Origin: Streptomyces mangrovisoli
GTDB lineage: Bacteria; Actinomycetota; Actinomycetes; Streptomycetales; Streptomycetaceae
Assembly: GCF_000974985.2 (NCBI RefSeq)
Contig: NZ_LAVA02000050.1
Coordinates: 1-46,607 of the forward strand
Length of the DNA: 46,607 nucleotides
Direction of reading: 5' to 3'
The first letter of the stretch is position 1, and the number at the start of each line of letters is the position of its first letter. The position numbers and the translations under genes are program-made. Below are positions 38,927-46,607 of the stretch, in pieces. Below the pieces are notes generated by a model that did not search any database, was not told where the DNA came from, and worked only from the letters and a program-made list of their open reading frames with translations.

Positions 38927-39376
38927 TCAGATCCGCTTCAGGTCGATGTCCTGCTGGTGCGCCGCGTGGAAGCGGGGCAGCGGCAGGCCGCCCTGGGGGG
39001 CGAGTTCCATCAGGGTGGCCTCGACCCGGGCGGTGCCGGGCGCGACCCGCTCGGCCTTGCCGGTGTTGCGCCAGATGTGCTCCGCGCCGTCGCAGACCGC
39101 CTGGGTGCCGCCGACGCCGTACTTCACCACCATGCCGTCGGCGCTCGTGGCGTCGGTGACCGAGGAGCTGACGTAGACCGGTCCGGTCGCGTCCGTGCAG
39201 CGGTAGGTGCCGGAGAGGGTGACCGTGCCGTCCGCGGCGACGGTGCCCTGCGGGTCGACGGTGACCGACTCGAAGGGGTCGGCGGACGCGGTCTGCGCGG
39301 CGGGCAGCAGCAGCGCGGCGGCTGCGGCCGCGCCGAGCAGGGCCAGGACGCGGGCGCGGGCGGGGCGCTGGGGCAT
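38927..39376 (-). CDS. Secreted DUF6299-family protein
   Basis: A 149-residue exported protein. A signal peptide of about 32 residues ends near ASA-DP. The mature part begins DPFESVTVDPQGTVAADGTVTLSGTYRC and has two cysteines likely to form a disulfide (TYRC and AVCDGAEHIW). This pattern, with the C-terminal GGLPLPRFHAAHQQD, is that of DUF6299, a small Streptomyces secreted family of unknown function. ATG 39376 has GGAGG 7 bases upstream. It is monocistronic as far as can be seen. Confidence 0.82.
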   Translation of the reverse strand: MPQRPARARVLALLGAAAAAALLLPAAQTASADPFESVTVDPQGTVAADGTVTLSGTYRCTDATGPVYVSSSVTDATSADGMVVKYGVGGTQAVCDGAEHIWRNTGKAERVAPGTARVEATLMELAPQGGLPLPRFHAAHQQDIDLKRI

Positions 39377-39690
39377 GGGGAAACCTCCGGGGGACGGGAG
39401 CTCGGCGAGCTCCGTGGGGGCTCCGCGGACCGCCGGGGGGGGTCGGGGACCGGCGGACCTCGGCGGAGCGAGTGCCTCCAACTGGTACCGGTCGGGCACG
39501 CCGACAGCCGTGATCGTCACTCCTTCGGTGGCGAGTCCGCACCGGGTTTCCGGGAACCGTCCGGGGATTGTCCTCGTGCTGTCACACCTCGCTGCACGCC
39601 GTTCCAAGGCGTCCGCGAGCGGAGCATGGTGGTCTCGTGACGGCGGCGCCGAGGCCGCCGGCACCGTTCGCTCCGACGTGGAGGTGCGCC
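39377..39690. other. Intergenic gap between DUF6299 and DUF5999 genes
   Basis: These 314 bases between two divergent small genes contain no ORF with a credible start or codon pattern. I see no strong palindrome or promoter pair in them; they presumably hold the two promoters. Confidence 0.5.
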
Positions 39691-39885
39691 ATGTGTTCCC
39701 ACCAGCCTTCGTGCCCCGCGGCCGACTCCGGCGCCGCGCACATCGTGACCGCCCGCCCCGAGCAGGGCTGGAGCCTGCTGTGCAACGGGGTGATCGTCTT
39801 CGACGACACCGGTGAACTGCTGCCGGACGGACGGATCGTGGCCCCGCACCGGGTGTCCGCGCCGTCGGTCGCGATGGCGGCCTGA
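39691..39885 (+). CDS. DUF5999 family small protein
   Basis: A 64-residue protein starting MCSHQPSCPAADS, with the family core PEQGWSLLCNGVIVFDDTGELLPDGRIVAPHR. DUF5999 proteins are widespread in Streptomyces and of unknown function; the Cys-His-rich N-terminus suggests metal binding but this is not shown. ATG 39691 follows a strong GGAGG 6 bases upstream, so a longer upstream reading is rejected. It is convergent with ridA. Confidence 0.88.
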   Translation: MCSHQPSCPAADSGAAHIVTARPEQGWSLLCNGVIVFDDTGELLPDGRIVAPHRVSAPSVAMAA

Positions 39886-39951
39886 GCCCGTCCCCCTCCG
39901 GGCGGCTCCGCGGGTTCCGCGGCGGCACCGCACGCACCACGTCCGTACGGC

Positions 39952-40010
39952 GGGTGCCACGGCAGCATCGCGGGCGTCACGGCAGTACGCGGGCGCTACG
40001 GCAGCACCGC
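39952..40010 (-). repeat. Three ~20-bp tandem repeats spanning the ridA stop codon
   Basis: Units at 39952-39971, 39972-39990 and 39991-40010 are imperfect copies. On the minus strand they read AVLP-stop, RVLP-stop and AMLP, so the terminal codons and stop of ridA have been duplicated downstream. Confidence 0.75.
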
Positions 40011-40394
40011 GAACCCGTCCAGCTCGACCAGTGCGCGCTCGTCCCAGAGACGTACGACCTCGACGACCGCCATCGCCGGATAGTCGCGGCCCGCCGACTG
40101 CCGCCAGATCCGGCCCAGTTCGGCCGCGTGCTCGCGATACGCGGCGACGTCGGTGGCGTAGACGGTGACCCTGGCGAGGTCGGCCGGACGGCCGCCGGCC
40201 GCCGCGAGCGCCGTCAGCAGATTGTCGAGCGCCCGCCGGAACTGCTCCGGCAGGCTGTCGCCGCACACCTTGCCGTCGCCGTCCAGCGCGGTCTGCCCGG
40301 CCAGGAAGACCAGCCGGGAGCCGGTGGCGACGACCGCGTGCGAGAAGCCCGTCGGCGGGGACAGTTCGGGCGGGTTGACCCGCTCGGCGGTCAT
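39996..40394 (-). CDS. RidA family enamine/imine deaminase
   Basis: A 132-residue RidA/YjgF/YER057c protein; the family forms trimers that hydrolyse reactive enamines or imines to ketones and ammonia, and some members act in aromatic amine breakdown. The fold segments FSHAVVATGSRLVFLAGQTALDG and the C-terminal YPAMAVVEVVRLWDERALVELDGFAVLP are seen; the latter segment normally carries the active-site Arg (VRLW here) and Glu (LVELDG). ATG 40394 overlaps the acyl-CoA dehydrogenase stop by 4 bases, so the two are one operon. It could process an amino-substituted intermediate of the CoA-ligase pathway next door. Confidence 0.88.
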   Translation of the reverse strand: MTAERVNPPELSPPTGFSHAVVATGSRLVFLAGQTALDGDGKVCGDSLPEQFRRALDNLLTALAAAGGRPADLARVTVYATDVAAYREHAAELGRIWRQSAGRDYPAMAVVEVVRLWDERALVELDGFAVLP

Positions 40395-41815
40395 GCGGAT
40401 TCCCCCTTCGCGTCCATCTCCTTGTACAACTCCTTCGCGATGATGCCCCGTTGGACCTCGCTGGCACCCTCGTAGATGCGTGGCGCGCGAACCTCGCGGT
40501 AGAGGTGTTCGAGCAGGTGGCCGCGGTGCAGGGCGCGGGCGCCGTGCAGTTGGACGGCCGTGTCGACGACGAACTGCGCGGTCTCGGTGGCGAGCAGCTT
40601 CGCCATGGCCGACCGGCGCGGCACGCCCGGCTCGCCCGCGTCGTACGCCGTCGCCGCCGCGTACACCATGAGCCGGGCCGCCTCGCTGCGCAGTGCCATC
40701 TCGGCGACCTGGTGCGAGACGGCCTGGAGATCCCGCAGTCGGCCGCCGAACGCCTCCCGGCGCGCGGTGTGTTCGAGGGTGGCGTCGAGCGCGGCGCGGG
40801 CCATGCCGACGGCGAACGCGCCGACGCTGGGGCGGAACAGGTTGAGGGTGCCCATCGCGACGGCGAAGCCGCGGCCCGGCTCGCCGAGCACGTCGTCCGG
40901 GCCGACCGGTACGGCGTCGAAGGCGAGGGTGCCGATGGGGTGCGGGGAGAGCATGTCGAGCGGGGCGCCGTCGAGTCCGGGCCGGTCGGCGGGCACGAGG
41001 AACGCGGTCACCCCGCGCGCGCCGGCGCCGGGGCCGGTCCGGGCGAAGACCGTGTAGAAGTCGGCCTCGGGCGCGTTGGAGATCCAGCACTTCTCCCCGG
41101 TGAGCCGCCATCCCACGGGCCCGTCGGCCCGCGCCACCAGCCCGGGGGCCTCCCCACCCGAACCCACGCGACCACCGTCCCGCGCCGCCCCGGACGCCTC
41201 CCCACCGCGACCCTCGGGCGCCGCCGAGCCGTCGAACCCCGCCGTCGCCGCCGGGACCTCCCCAGCCCCGCCCGGTCCGCCCGGTCCGGCCGGTCCGTGG
41301 GGCCGCGCAGCCACCCCGGGGGCCTCCCCACCCGAACCCCCGGACCCGCCGCCCTCCGCCCGCTGCACGAACTCCCCGTCCTCATCCGCCCGCACCGCCG
41401 ACGCCCCGTCCTCCTCCGCCCGCAGCGCGAGCGCCCCCGCGTCCGAGCCCGCGCCCGGCTCGCTCAGTGCGAACGCGGCGATCGCGGTGCCGTCGCTCAC
41501 CCGGGGCAGCCAGCGCTCGCGCTGGGCGGGGGTGCCGTGGGCGTGCACCGGGTGGGCGCCCAGGCCCTGGAGGGCGAGGGCGGTCTCCGCCTCCGTGCAG
41601 GCGTAGGCGAGCGACTCACGCATCAGGCACAGGTCGAGCGCGCCGGAGTCGAAGAGGCGGGCGAGCAGCCCGAGCCGGCCCAGTTCGGCGACCAGCGGGC
41701 GGTTGACCCGCCCCGGCTCGCCCTTCTCGGCGAGCGGGCGCAGCCGCCTCGCCGCCAGGTCGCGCAGCTCGGCACACCAGGCGGTCTGTGCCGGTTCGAG
41801 CGAGAATGCGGGCAT
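40391..41815 (-). CDS. Acyl-CoA dehydrogenase with a repetitive insertion
   Basis: A 474-residue FAD-dependent acyl-CoA dehydrogenase. The FAD/substrate signature ALSEPGAGSD is at about 117-125, the second signature GEKCWISNA at about 240-248, and the C-terminal YEGASEVQRGIIA is intact. Between the two signatures, where relatives have some 12 residues, this protein has about 95 extra residues (roughly 136-234) rich in Gly, Ala, Glu and Pro and internally repeated (SGGEAPG occurs twice). The insertion sits in the beta-domain and might be a disordered loop, or might impair the enzyme. ATG 41815 has GAGAGGA upstream. It is divergent from the CoA ligase and forms an operon with ridA. Confidence 0.9.
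   Translation of the reverse strand: MPAFSLEPAQTAWCAELRDLAARRLRPLAEKGEPGRVNRPLVAELGRLGLLARLFDSGALDLCLMRESLAYACTEAETALALQGLGAHPVHAHGTPAQRERWLPRVSDGTAIAAFALSEPGAGSDAGALALRAEEDGASAVRADEDGEFVQRAEGGGSGGSGGEAPGVAARPHGPAGPGGPGGAGEVPAATAGFDGSAAPEGRGGEASGAARDGGRVGSGGEAPGLVARADGPVGWRLTGEKCWISNAPEADFYTVFARTGPGAGARGVTAFLVPADRPGLDGAPLDMLSPHPIGTLAFDAVPVGPDDVLGEPGRGFAVAMGTLNLFRPSVGAFAVGMARAALDATLEHTARREAFGGRLRDLQAVSHQVAEMALRSEAARLMVYAAATAYDAGEPGVPRRSAMAKLLATETAQFVVDTAVQLHGARALHRGHLLEHLYREVRAPRIYEGASEVQRGIIAKELYKEMDAKGESA
41141..41339 (-). repeat. Internal repeats within the acyl-CoA dehydrogenase insertion
   Basis: A 25-bp sequence at 41141-41165 recurs exactly at 41315-41339, 174 bp (58 codons) apart, and partial copies lie between. 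The repeats keep the reading frame and delimit most of the extra segment. Confidence 0.8.
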
Positions 41816-41885
41816 CCCGGTCCTCTCTCCCAGGCCGTCTCCCGAAGCTGTCGTACGGCCGTCCACCCGACGGTATCGCGCCCCA

Positions 41886-41913
41886 TTGACTGTCGTCACC
41901 AACACGATACGCT
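41886..41913 (+). promoter_or_regulatory. Probable promoter of the CoA ligase gene
   Basis: TTGACT (41886-41891) and TACGCT (41908-41913) are separated by 16 bases, a fair match to the Streptomyces vegetative promoter form. The site lies in the 185-bp divergent region with the acyl-CoA dehydrogenase gene; a PaaX operator is expected nearby but I could not identify one. Confidence 0.4.
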
Positions 41914-42000
41914 CGATCCGCGGACCCACCCCGAGCCCCCGGCTCCCCGGGCCCGCCACCCACCGGCTCCGCGAGCCCACCGGCAAGGGGGCGAACCGCC

Positions 42001-43608
42001 ATGGACGTCTCGGCCCACGTCTCGGCCCACGTCGACACCTTCGCGCGCGACCATCTGCCGCCCCCGGACCAGTGGCCCGACCTGCTTCTCGACCTGCCCG
42101 AGCTGCGCTACCCCGAACGGCTGAACTGCGCCGCCGAACTGCTCGCCGGCCCCGCCCCGGACCGCCCGGTCTTCCACACCCCGACCGGACCGGCCTGGAC
42201 GTACGGCGAACTGCGGGCGCACGTGGACCGGATCGCGCACCTGCTCACCGGCGAGCTCGGTGTCGTACCGGGCAACCGCGTGCTGCTGCGCGGCCCGACC
42301 ACCCCCTGGCTCGCCGCCTGCTGGCTCGCCGTGCTGAAGGCGGGCGCCGTCGCCGTCACCGTGCTGGCGCAGCAGCGCCCGCACGAGCTGGCGACGATCT
42401 GCGAGATCGCGCGGGTGCGGCACGCGCTGTGCGACGTCCGCGCCGTCGACGACCTCGCCAAGGCGGAGGTCCCGCATCTCGCCGTCACGACGTACGGCGG
42501 CGACTCCCCCGACGACCTGCTGCGCCGGCCGGCGCCCGCGGACCCGTACCCGGCCGTATCCACCGCGGCCGACGACGTGGCGCTGATCGCGTTCACCTCG
42601 GGGACCACCGGACGGCCCAAGGGGTGCATGCACTTCCACCGGGACGTGCTCGCGATCGCGGACACGTTCTCCCGGCACGTGCTGCGGCCGGTCGCCGACG
42701 ACGTCTTCGCCGGCAGTCCCCCGCTGGGCTTCACCTTCGGTCTCGGCGGCCTCGTCGTGTTCCCGCTGCGGGCCGGGGCGAGCGCGCTGCTGCTCGAACA
42801 GGCGCACCCGGACCAGCTGGCGGCGGCCGTCGCGGAGCACCGGGTCTCCGTGCTGTTCACGGCGCCGACCGCGTACCGCGCGATGCTCGCCTCGGACGGC
42901 GGCCACGACCTGTCGTCGCTGCGGCGCTGCGTCTCCGCGGGCGAGAACCTGCCCGCGGCCACCTGGCGGGCCTGGCACGAGCGCACCGGGGTGCGGATCA
43001 TCAACGGCATCGGCGCCACCGAACTGCTGCACATCTTCATCTCGGCGGCCGACGACGCCATCCGCCCCGGGACGACGGGCGTGCCGGTGCCGGGCTGGCA
43101 GGCGCGGGTGCAGGACGCGCACGGCGTGCCCGTGCCGGACGGCGAACCCGGCCTGCTCGCCGTGCGCGGCCCGGTCGGCTGCCGCTATCTCGCCGACGAG
43201 CGCCAGCGCGCGTACGTACGCGACGGCTGGAACGTCACCGGCGACACCTACGTCCGTGAGAGCGACGGTTGGTTCCGCTACGTCGCCCGCGCCGACGACA
43301 TGATCATCTCGGCGGGCTACAACATCGCCGGACCCGAGGTCGAGGACGCCCTGCTGCGCCACCCGGACGTGGTCGAGGCCGCCGTGGTGGGCCGGCCCGA
43401 CGAGGCGCGCGGACAGGTCGTCGTCGCCTACGCGGTCCTGCGCCAGGGTGCCGCCCCCGACGCCGAGGCGCTGCGCGCCTTCGTCAAGTCCGAACTGGCG
43501 CCGTACAAGTGCCCGCGCGAGGTGGTGTTCCTGGATTCGCTGCCGCGTACGGCGACGGGCAAGCTCCAGAGATTCCTGCTCCGGGACAGCGCAGGTGACG
43601 GGCAGTGA
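42001..43608 (+). CDS. AMP-dependent benzoate/2-aminobenzoate-CoA ligase family protein
   Basis: A 535-residue ANL-superfamily acyl-CoA ligase, activating an aromatic acid by adenylation and thioesterification. The P-loop FTSGTTGRPKG is at about 198-208, the adenylate-binding INGIGATELLHIF follows, and the C-terminal catalytic Lys lies in RTATGKLQR. Overall pattern, including the GSPPLGFTFGLGGLVVFPLRAGA segment, is that of benzoate- and 2-aminobenzoate-CoA ligases. The N-terminus holds a duplicated VSAH unit from a 12-bp tandem repeat (42007-42030). It is followed after 15 bp by the paaX-family gene and is divergent from the acyl-CoA dehydrogenase. The exact acid is inferred, with an amino-aromatic favoured by the ridA gene nearby. 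Confidence 0.9.
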   Translation: MDVSAHVSAHVDTFARDHLPPPDQWPDLLLDLPELRYPERLNCAAELLAGPAPDRPVFHTPTGPAWTYGELRAHVDRIAHLLTGELGVVPGNRVLLRGPTTPWLAACWLAVLKAGAVAVTVLAQQRPHELATICEIARVRHALCDVRAVDDLAKAEVPHLAVTTYGGDSPDDLLRRPAPADPYPAVSTAADDVALIAFTSGTTGRPKGCMHFHRDVLAIADTFSRHVLRPVADDVFAGSPPLGFTFGLGGLVVFPLRAGASALLLEQAHPDQLAAAVAEHRVSVLFTAPTAYRAMLASDGGHDLSSLRRCVSAGENLPAATWRAWHERTGVRIINGIGATELLHIFISAADDAIRPGTTGVPVPGWQARVQDAHGVPVPDGEPGLLAVRGPVGCRYLADERQRAYVRDGWNVTGDTYVRESDGWFRYVARADDMIISAGYNIAGPEVEDALLRHPDVVEAAVVGRPDEARGQVVVAYAVLRQGAAPDAEALRAFVKSELAPYKCPREVVFLDSLPRTATGKLQRFLLRDSAGDGQ

Positions 43609-43623
43609 CACCGAAGACCTAAG

Positions 43624-44436
43624 ATGATCAACGTGCCCGACCAACCTGCTCCACGGTCTCTCATCGTCACGCTCTACGGCGCGTACGGCCGCTTCGTGAC
43701 CGGCCCGCTGCCCGTCGCCGAACTGATCCGGCTGCTCGCCGCGGTCGGGGTGGACGCGCCCTCCGTGCGGTCGTCGGTGTCCCGGCTCAAACGCCGCGGC
43801 CTGCTGCTGCCCGCGCGCACGCGGACGGGCGCCGCCGGGTACGAACTCTCCGCGGAGGCACGGCAGTTGCTCGACGACGGCGACCGGCGCATCTACGCCA
43901 CCGCACCGCCCGAGGACGTCGGCTGGGTGCTCGCGGTGTTCTCCGTGCCGGAGTCGGAACGGCAGAAGCGGCACGTGCTGCGCTCGCGGCTGGCCGGGCT
44001 CGGCTTCGGCACCGCGGCTCCCGGGGTGTGGATCGCCCCGGCCCGGCTGTTCGAGGAGACCCGGCACACCCTGCGGCGGCTGCGCCTCGATCCGTACGTC
44101 GACTTCTTCCGCGGGGAGCACCTCGGCTTCGCCGCCACCGCCGACGCGGTCGCCCGCTGGTGGGACCTGGCCGCGATCGCAAAGGAGCACGAGGCGTTCC
44201 TCGACCGGCACGAGCGGGTCCTGCACGCGTGGGAGGGGCGCGCGGACACCCCGCCCGAGGCGGCGTACCACGACTATCTGCTCGCCCTCGACTCCTGGCG
44301 CCACCTGCCCTACACCGACCCCGGGCTGCCGCCCGCGCTGCTGCCCGGCGACTGGCCGGGCGCCCGCTCCGCCGAGGTCTTCCAGGGGCTGCACGAGCGG
44401 CTGCGGGACGCGGGGGCGGCCTTCGCCGGGGTGTGA
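43624..44436 (+). CDS. PaaX family transcriptional repressor
   Basis: A 270-residue PaaX-type regulator. The N-terminal winged helix (about 12-70, DAPSVRSSVSRLKRRGLLLP) is followed by the central PaaX domain (GWVLAVFSVPESERQKRHVLRSRLAGLGFGTAAPGVWIAP) and the C-terminal domain (HDYLLALDSWRHLPYTDPGLPPALLPGDWPG). PaaX repressors sense aryl-CoA thioesters such as phenylacetyl-CoA, so it probably senses the CoA ester made by the preceding ligase and controls both divergent transcripts. ATG 43624 has a weak ribosome site; GTG 43633 is an alternative. Confidence 0.92.
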   Translation: MINVPDQPAPRSLIVTLYGAYGRFVTGPLPVAELIRLLAAVGVDAPSVRSSVSRLKRRGLLLPARTRTGAAGYELSAEARQLLDDGDRRIYATAPPEDVGWVLAVFSVPESERQKRHVLRSRLAGLGFGTAAPGVWIAPARLFEETRHTLRRLRLDPYVDFFRGEHLGFAATADAVARWWDLAAIAKEHEAFLDRHERVLHAWEGRADTPPEAAYHDYLLALDSWRHLPYTDPGLPPALLPGDWPGARSAEVFQGLHERLRDAGAAFAGV

Positions 44437-44448
44437 CCGGCGAAGGCC
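44418..44448 (+). terminator. Hairpin enclosing the paaX stop codon
   Basis: A perfect 12-bp stem (44418-44429 with 44437-44448) has a 7-nt loop that contains the TGA stop. A degenerate copy of the recurrent Streptomyces element (GCGCGCAGTTCC) follows at about 44453. Confidence 0.6.
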
Positions 44449-44552
44449 GGCTGCGCGCAGTTCCGCGGCCCCGAGCCCCGCAGCCCTGTCGACCCGTCGT
44501 CCCGCAGCCGCTCGCACCATGTTTCCCTCGGACACCTGGCGTCACTAAGGCA

Positions 44553-44563
44553 AACCTCAGGTT
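44553..44563 (+). promoter_or_regulatory. Palindrome in the cysC upstream region
   Basis: AACCT-C-AGGTT is a perfect palindrome about 90 bases before cysC, in the A+T-richest part of the 217-bp gap (GGTTGTTTAACC follows). It may be an operator or part of the promoter of the sulfate-activation genes. I saw no riboswitch structure here. Confidence 0.3.
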
Positions 44564-44653
44564 GTTTAACCGGTCCTCTCAGACTTCTTACCTACCGTTC
44601 ACCGCGACGCATGCGACGCGTTGACGAACAGGTGAGAAAGAGGGCTGTAGCGG

Positions 44654-45205
44654 ATGACCAGCACGCCAAGGACCCAGGGGGCCACGATCTGGCTGACGGG
44701 GTTGCCGAGCGCGGGCAAGACGACGATCGCCCGGCTCCTCGGCGACCGCCTGAAGGCCGAGGGGCACCGCGTGGAGGTCCTCGACGGCGACGAGATTCGC
44801 CGTTTCCTCTCCGCCGGTCTCGGCTTCTCGCGCGCCGACCGCGACACGAACGTGCAGCGCATCGGGCTGGTCTCGGAGGTTCTCGCCCGCAACGGCGTGC
44901 TGTCCGTGGTCCCCGTGATCGCGCCGTACGCCGACAGCCGGGACGCGGTGCGGGCACGGCACGAGAAGAGCTCCACGCCGTATCTGGAGGTGCATGTGGC
45001 GACCCCGGTCGAGGTGTGCAGCGCCCGGGACGTCAAGGGCCTGTACGCCCAGCAGGCCGCGGGCGAGCTGACCGGGCTGACCGGTGTCGACGACCCGTAC
45101 GAGGAGCCCGCGGACCCGTCGCTGGTGCTGCGCACGCAGGAGCAGACGCCCCGGGAGTCGGCGGACGCGGTGCACGCGCTGCTGGCGGAGCGGGGGCTGG
45201 TGTGA
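44654..45205 (+). CDS. cysC: Adenylylsulfate (APS) kinase
   Basis: A 183-residue P-loop kinase phosphorylating APS to PAPS in assimilatory sulfate reduction. The Walker A motif GLPSAGKTT is at about 16-24, followed by LDGDEIRRFL and the FSRADRDTNVQRIG segment of APS kinases. The usual lid region is ARDVKGLYAQQAAGELTGLTGVDDPYEEP. Its stop overlaps the cysD start by 4 bases. Length is normal for a stand-alone enzyme. ATG 44654 has AGAGGG upstream. Confidence 0.95.
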   Translation: MTSTPRTQGATIWLTGLPSAGKTTIARLLGDRLKAEGHRVEVLDGDEIRRFLSAGLGFSRADRDTNVQRIGLVSEVLARNGVLSVVPVIAPYADSRDAVRARHEKSSTPYLEVHVATPVEVCSARDVKGLYAQQAAGELTGLTGVDDPYEEPADPSLVLRTQEQTPRESADAVHALLAERGLV

Positions 45206-46104
45206 CCGGCTTCTCCCTCTCCCACCTGGACTCCCTCGAGTCCGAGGCGGTGCACATCTTCCGCGAGGTGGCGGGCGAGTTCGAACGGCCGGTGATCCTC
45301 TTCTCCGGCGGCAAGGACTCCATCGTCATGCTGCACCTGGCGCTCAAGGCGTTCGCGCCCGCGCCGGTGCCCTTCTCCCTGCTCCACGTCGACACCGGAC
45401 ACAACTTCCCCGAGGTCCTCGACTACCGCGACCGCGCCGTCGCCACCCACGGACTGCGCCTGCACGTCGCCTCCGTCCAGGACTACATCGACCGCGGAGT
45501 GCTCAGGGAACGCCCCGACGGCACCCGCAACCCGCTGCAGACCCTCCCCCTCACCGAGAAGATCCAGAGCGAGAAGTTCGACGCCGTCTTCGGCGGCGGC
45601 CGCCGCGACGAGGAGAAGGCCCGCGCCAAGGAACGCGTCTTCTCCCTGCGCGACGAGTTCTCCCAGTGGGACCCCCGCCGCCAGCGCCCCGAACTCTGGA
45701 ACCTCTACAACGGCCGCCACGCACCCGGCGAACACGTCCGCGTCTTCCCCCTCTCCAACTGGACCGAACTCGACGTCTGGCAGTACATCGCCCGCGAGGA
45801 CATCGAGCTGCCGCAGATCTACTTCGCGCACGAGCGCGAGGTGTTCAAGCGGAGCGGGATGTGGCTGACCGCGGGCGAGTGGGGCGGCCCCAAGGACGGC
45901 GAGAACGTCGAGAAGCGGCAGGTCCGCTACCGCACCGTCGGCGACATGTCCTGCACCGGAGCCGTGGATTCGGACGCGGTGACGCTGGACCAGGTGATCT
46001 CGGAGATCGCGGCGTCCCGGCTGACCGAGCGCGGCGCCACCCGCGCCGACGACAAGCTCTCCGAGGCCGCGATGGAAGACCGCAAGCGCGAGGGGTACTT
46101 CTAG
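45202..46104 (+). CDS. cysD: Sulfate adenylyltransferase subunit 2
   Basis: A 300-residue PAPS-reductase-fold (adenine nucleotide alpha hydrolase) subunit that forms APS from ATP and sulfate with CysN. The PP-loop SGGKDSIVMLHLA is at about 34, followed by LHVDTGHNFPEVLDYRD and the CysD segment FGGGRRDEEKARAKER. GTG 45202 overlaps the cysC stop (GTGA). The cysN start lies 2 bases past its stop, so cysCDN is a tight operon. Confidence 0.96.
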   Translation: MTGFSLSHLDSLESEAVHIFREVAGEFERPVILFSGGKDSIVMLHLALKAFAPAPVPFSLLHVDTGHNFPEVLDYRDRAVATHGLRLHVASVQDYIDRGVLRERPDGTRNPLQTLPLTEKIQSEKFDAVFGGGRRDEEKARAKERVFSLRDEFSQWDPRRQRPELWNLYNGRHAPGEHVRVFPLSNWTELDVWQYIAREDIELPQIYFAHEREVFKRSGMWLTAGEWGGPKDGENVEKRQVRYRTVGDMSCTGAVDSDAVTLDQVISEIAASRLTERGATRADDKLSEAAMEDRKREGYF

Positions 46105-46106
46105 AC

Positions 46107-46607
46107 ATGAGCACCAGCACCACGCCGGAACACGCCTTCGACGGACGGGCGTTCGCGGACACCACCCTGCTGCGGTTCGCCACCGCCGGCTCCGTCGACG
46201 ACGGCAAGTCCACCCTCGTCGGACGCCTCCTGCACGACTCCAAGTCCGTCCTCACCGACCAGCTCGAGGCCGTCGAACACGCCTCCCGCAACCGCGGCCA
46301 GGACACCCCCGACCTCGCCCTGCTCACCGACGGCCTGCGCGCCGAACGCGAACAAGGCATCACCATCGACGTCGCCTACCGCTACTTCGCCACCCCCAAG
46401 CGACGCTTCATCCTCGCCGACACCCCCGGCCACGTGCAGTACACCCGCAACATGGTCACCGGCGCCTCCACCGCCGAACTCACCGTCATCCTCGTCGACG
46501 CCCGCAACGGCGTCGTCGAACAGACCCGCCGCCACGCCGCCATCGCCGCCCTCCTGCGCGTCCCCCACGTCGTCCTCGCCGTCAACAAGATGGACCTCGT
46601 CGACTAC
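46107..46607 (+). CDS. cysN: Sulfate adenylyltransferase subunit 1 (GTPase), 5' part
   Basis: The first 167 codons of the elongation-factor-like GTPase that drives APS synthesis with CysD; the gene runs off the window edge. G1 (AGSVDDGKST), G3 (DTPGH) and G4 (NKMD) are present, as are CysN-typical EREQGITIDVAYRYF and TRNMVTGAS. ATG 46107 lies 2 bases after the cysD stop. The window ends within NKMDLVDY. Confidence 0.95.
   Translation, partial: MSTSTTPEHAFDGRAFADTTLLRFATAGSVDDGKSTLVGRLLHDSKSVLTDQLEAVEHASRNRGQDTPDLALLTDGLRAEREQGITIDVAYRYFATPKRRFILADTPGHVQYTRNMVTGASTAELTVILVDARNGVVEQTRRHAAIAALLRVPHVVLAVNKMDLVDY

Overview
The window is chromosomal DNA from a Streptomyces or a very close relative. 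It has very high G+C, codons almost always ending in G or C, many GTG starts with AAGGAG-type ribosome sites, many 4-base ATGA/GTGA gene overlaps, and lineage-typical small families (DUF4236, DUF5999, DUF6299). From memory, the left half has the gene content of the S. coelicolor region running from SCO6014 (permease) through dxs, xylFGH, rok7B7, ngcEFG and aconitase to SCO5998 (a second MurA). I saw no tRNA, rRNA, CRISPR array, insertion sequence or prophage.

Layout. 1-3.8 kb: amino-acid permease and DXP synthase (dxs). 4.1-12.7 kb: a sugar-uptake block, all on the minus strand. It holds a monosaccharide ABC transporter (xylFGH type), the ROK regulator rok7B7, and an N-acetylglucosamine/chitobiose-type ABC transporter (ngcEFG). 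13.2-20.3 kb: two convergent, secreted GH92 alpha-mannosidase-family enzymes that share a GACAACGTTGTC operator. 20.8-25.5 kb: an orphan sensor kinase and aconitase (acnA). 25.7-27.5 kb: a DUF4236 micro-protein and a MurA-like enolpyruvyl transferase with an N-terminal XRE DNA-binding domain. 27.6-35.7 kb: a complete respiratory nitrate reductase operon narG-H-J-I-narK. 35.9-39.9 kb: a frameshifted small membrane gene, a double Lrp/AsnC regulator, a DHA2-type efflux pump, and two small Streptomyces proteins. 40.0-44.4 kb: a CoA-thioester aromatic-catabolism cluster (RidA, acyl-CoA dehydrogenase, aminobenzoate/benzoate-CoA ligase, PaaX). 44.7 kb to the end: sulfate activation genes cysC, cysD and cysN (cut by the window edge).

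How the parts fit. The 4-20 kb part reads as a polysaccharide/glycan scavenging locus: secreted enzymes remove mannose or mannosyl groups, and two lipoprotein-dependent importers take up sugars under ROK and probably DasR control. Hairpins follow both binding-protein genes, which would let the binding proteins be made in excess over the membrane parts.

Most notable observations: (1) the first GH92 enzyme has Gln where the family has its general-acid Glu, a change linked to mannosyl-phosphate cleavage, while its neighbour keeps Glu; (2) the HTH-MurA fusion sits beside two matching ATCTC-N6-GAGATAAC sites, one before its own start and one in the aconitase/DUF4236 divergent region, suggesting an enzyme that is also a local regulator; (3) short in-frame tandem duplications occur in at least seven genes, mostly at 3' ends and twice across the stop codon; (4) a near-consensus DasR-like site overlaps the likely ngcE promoter.
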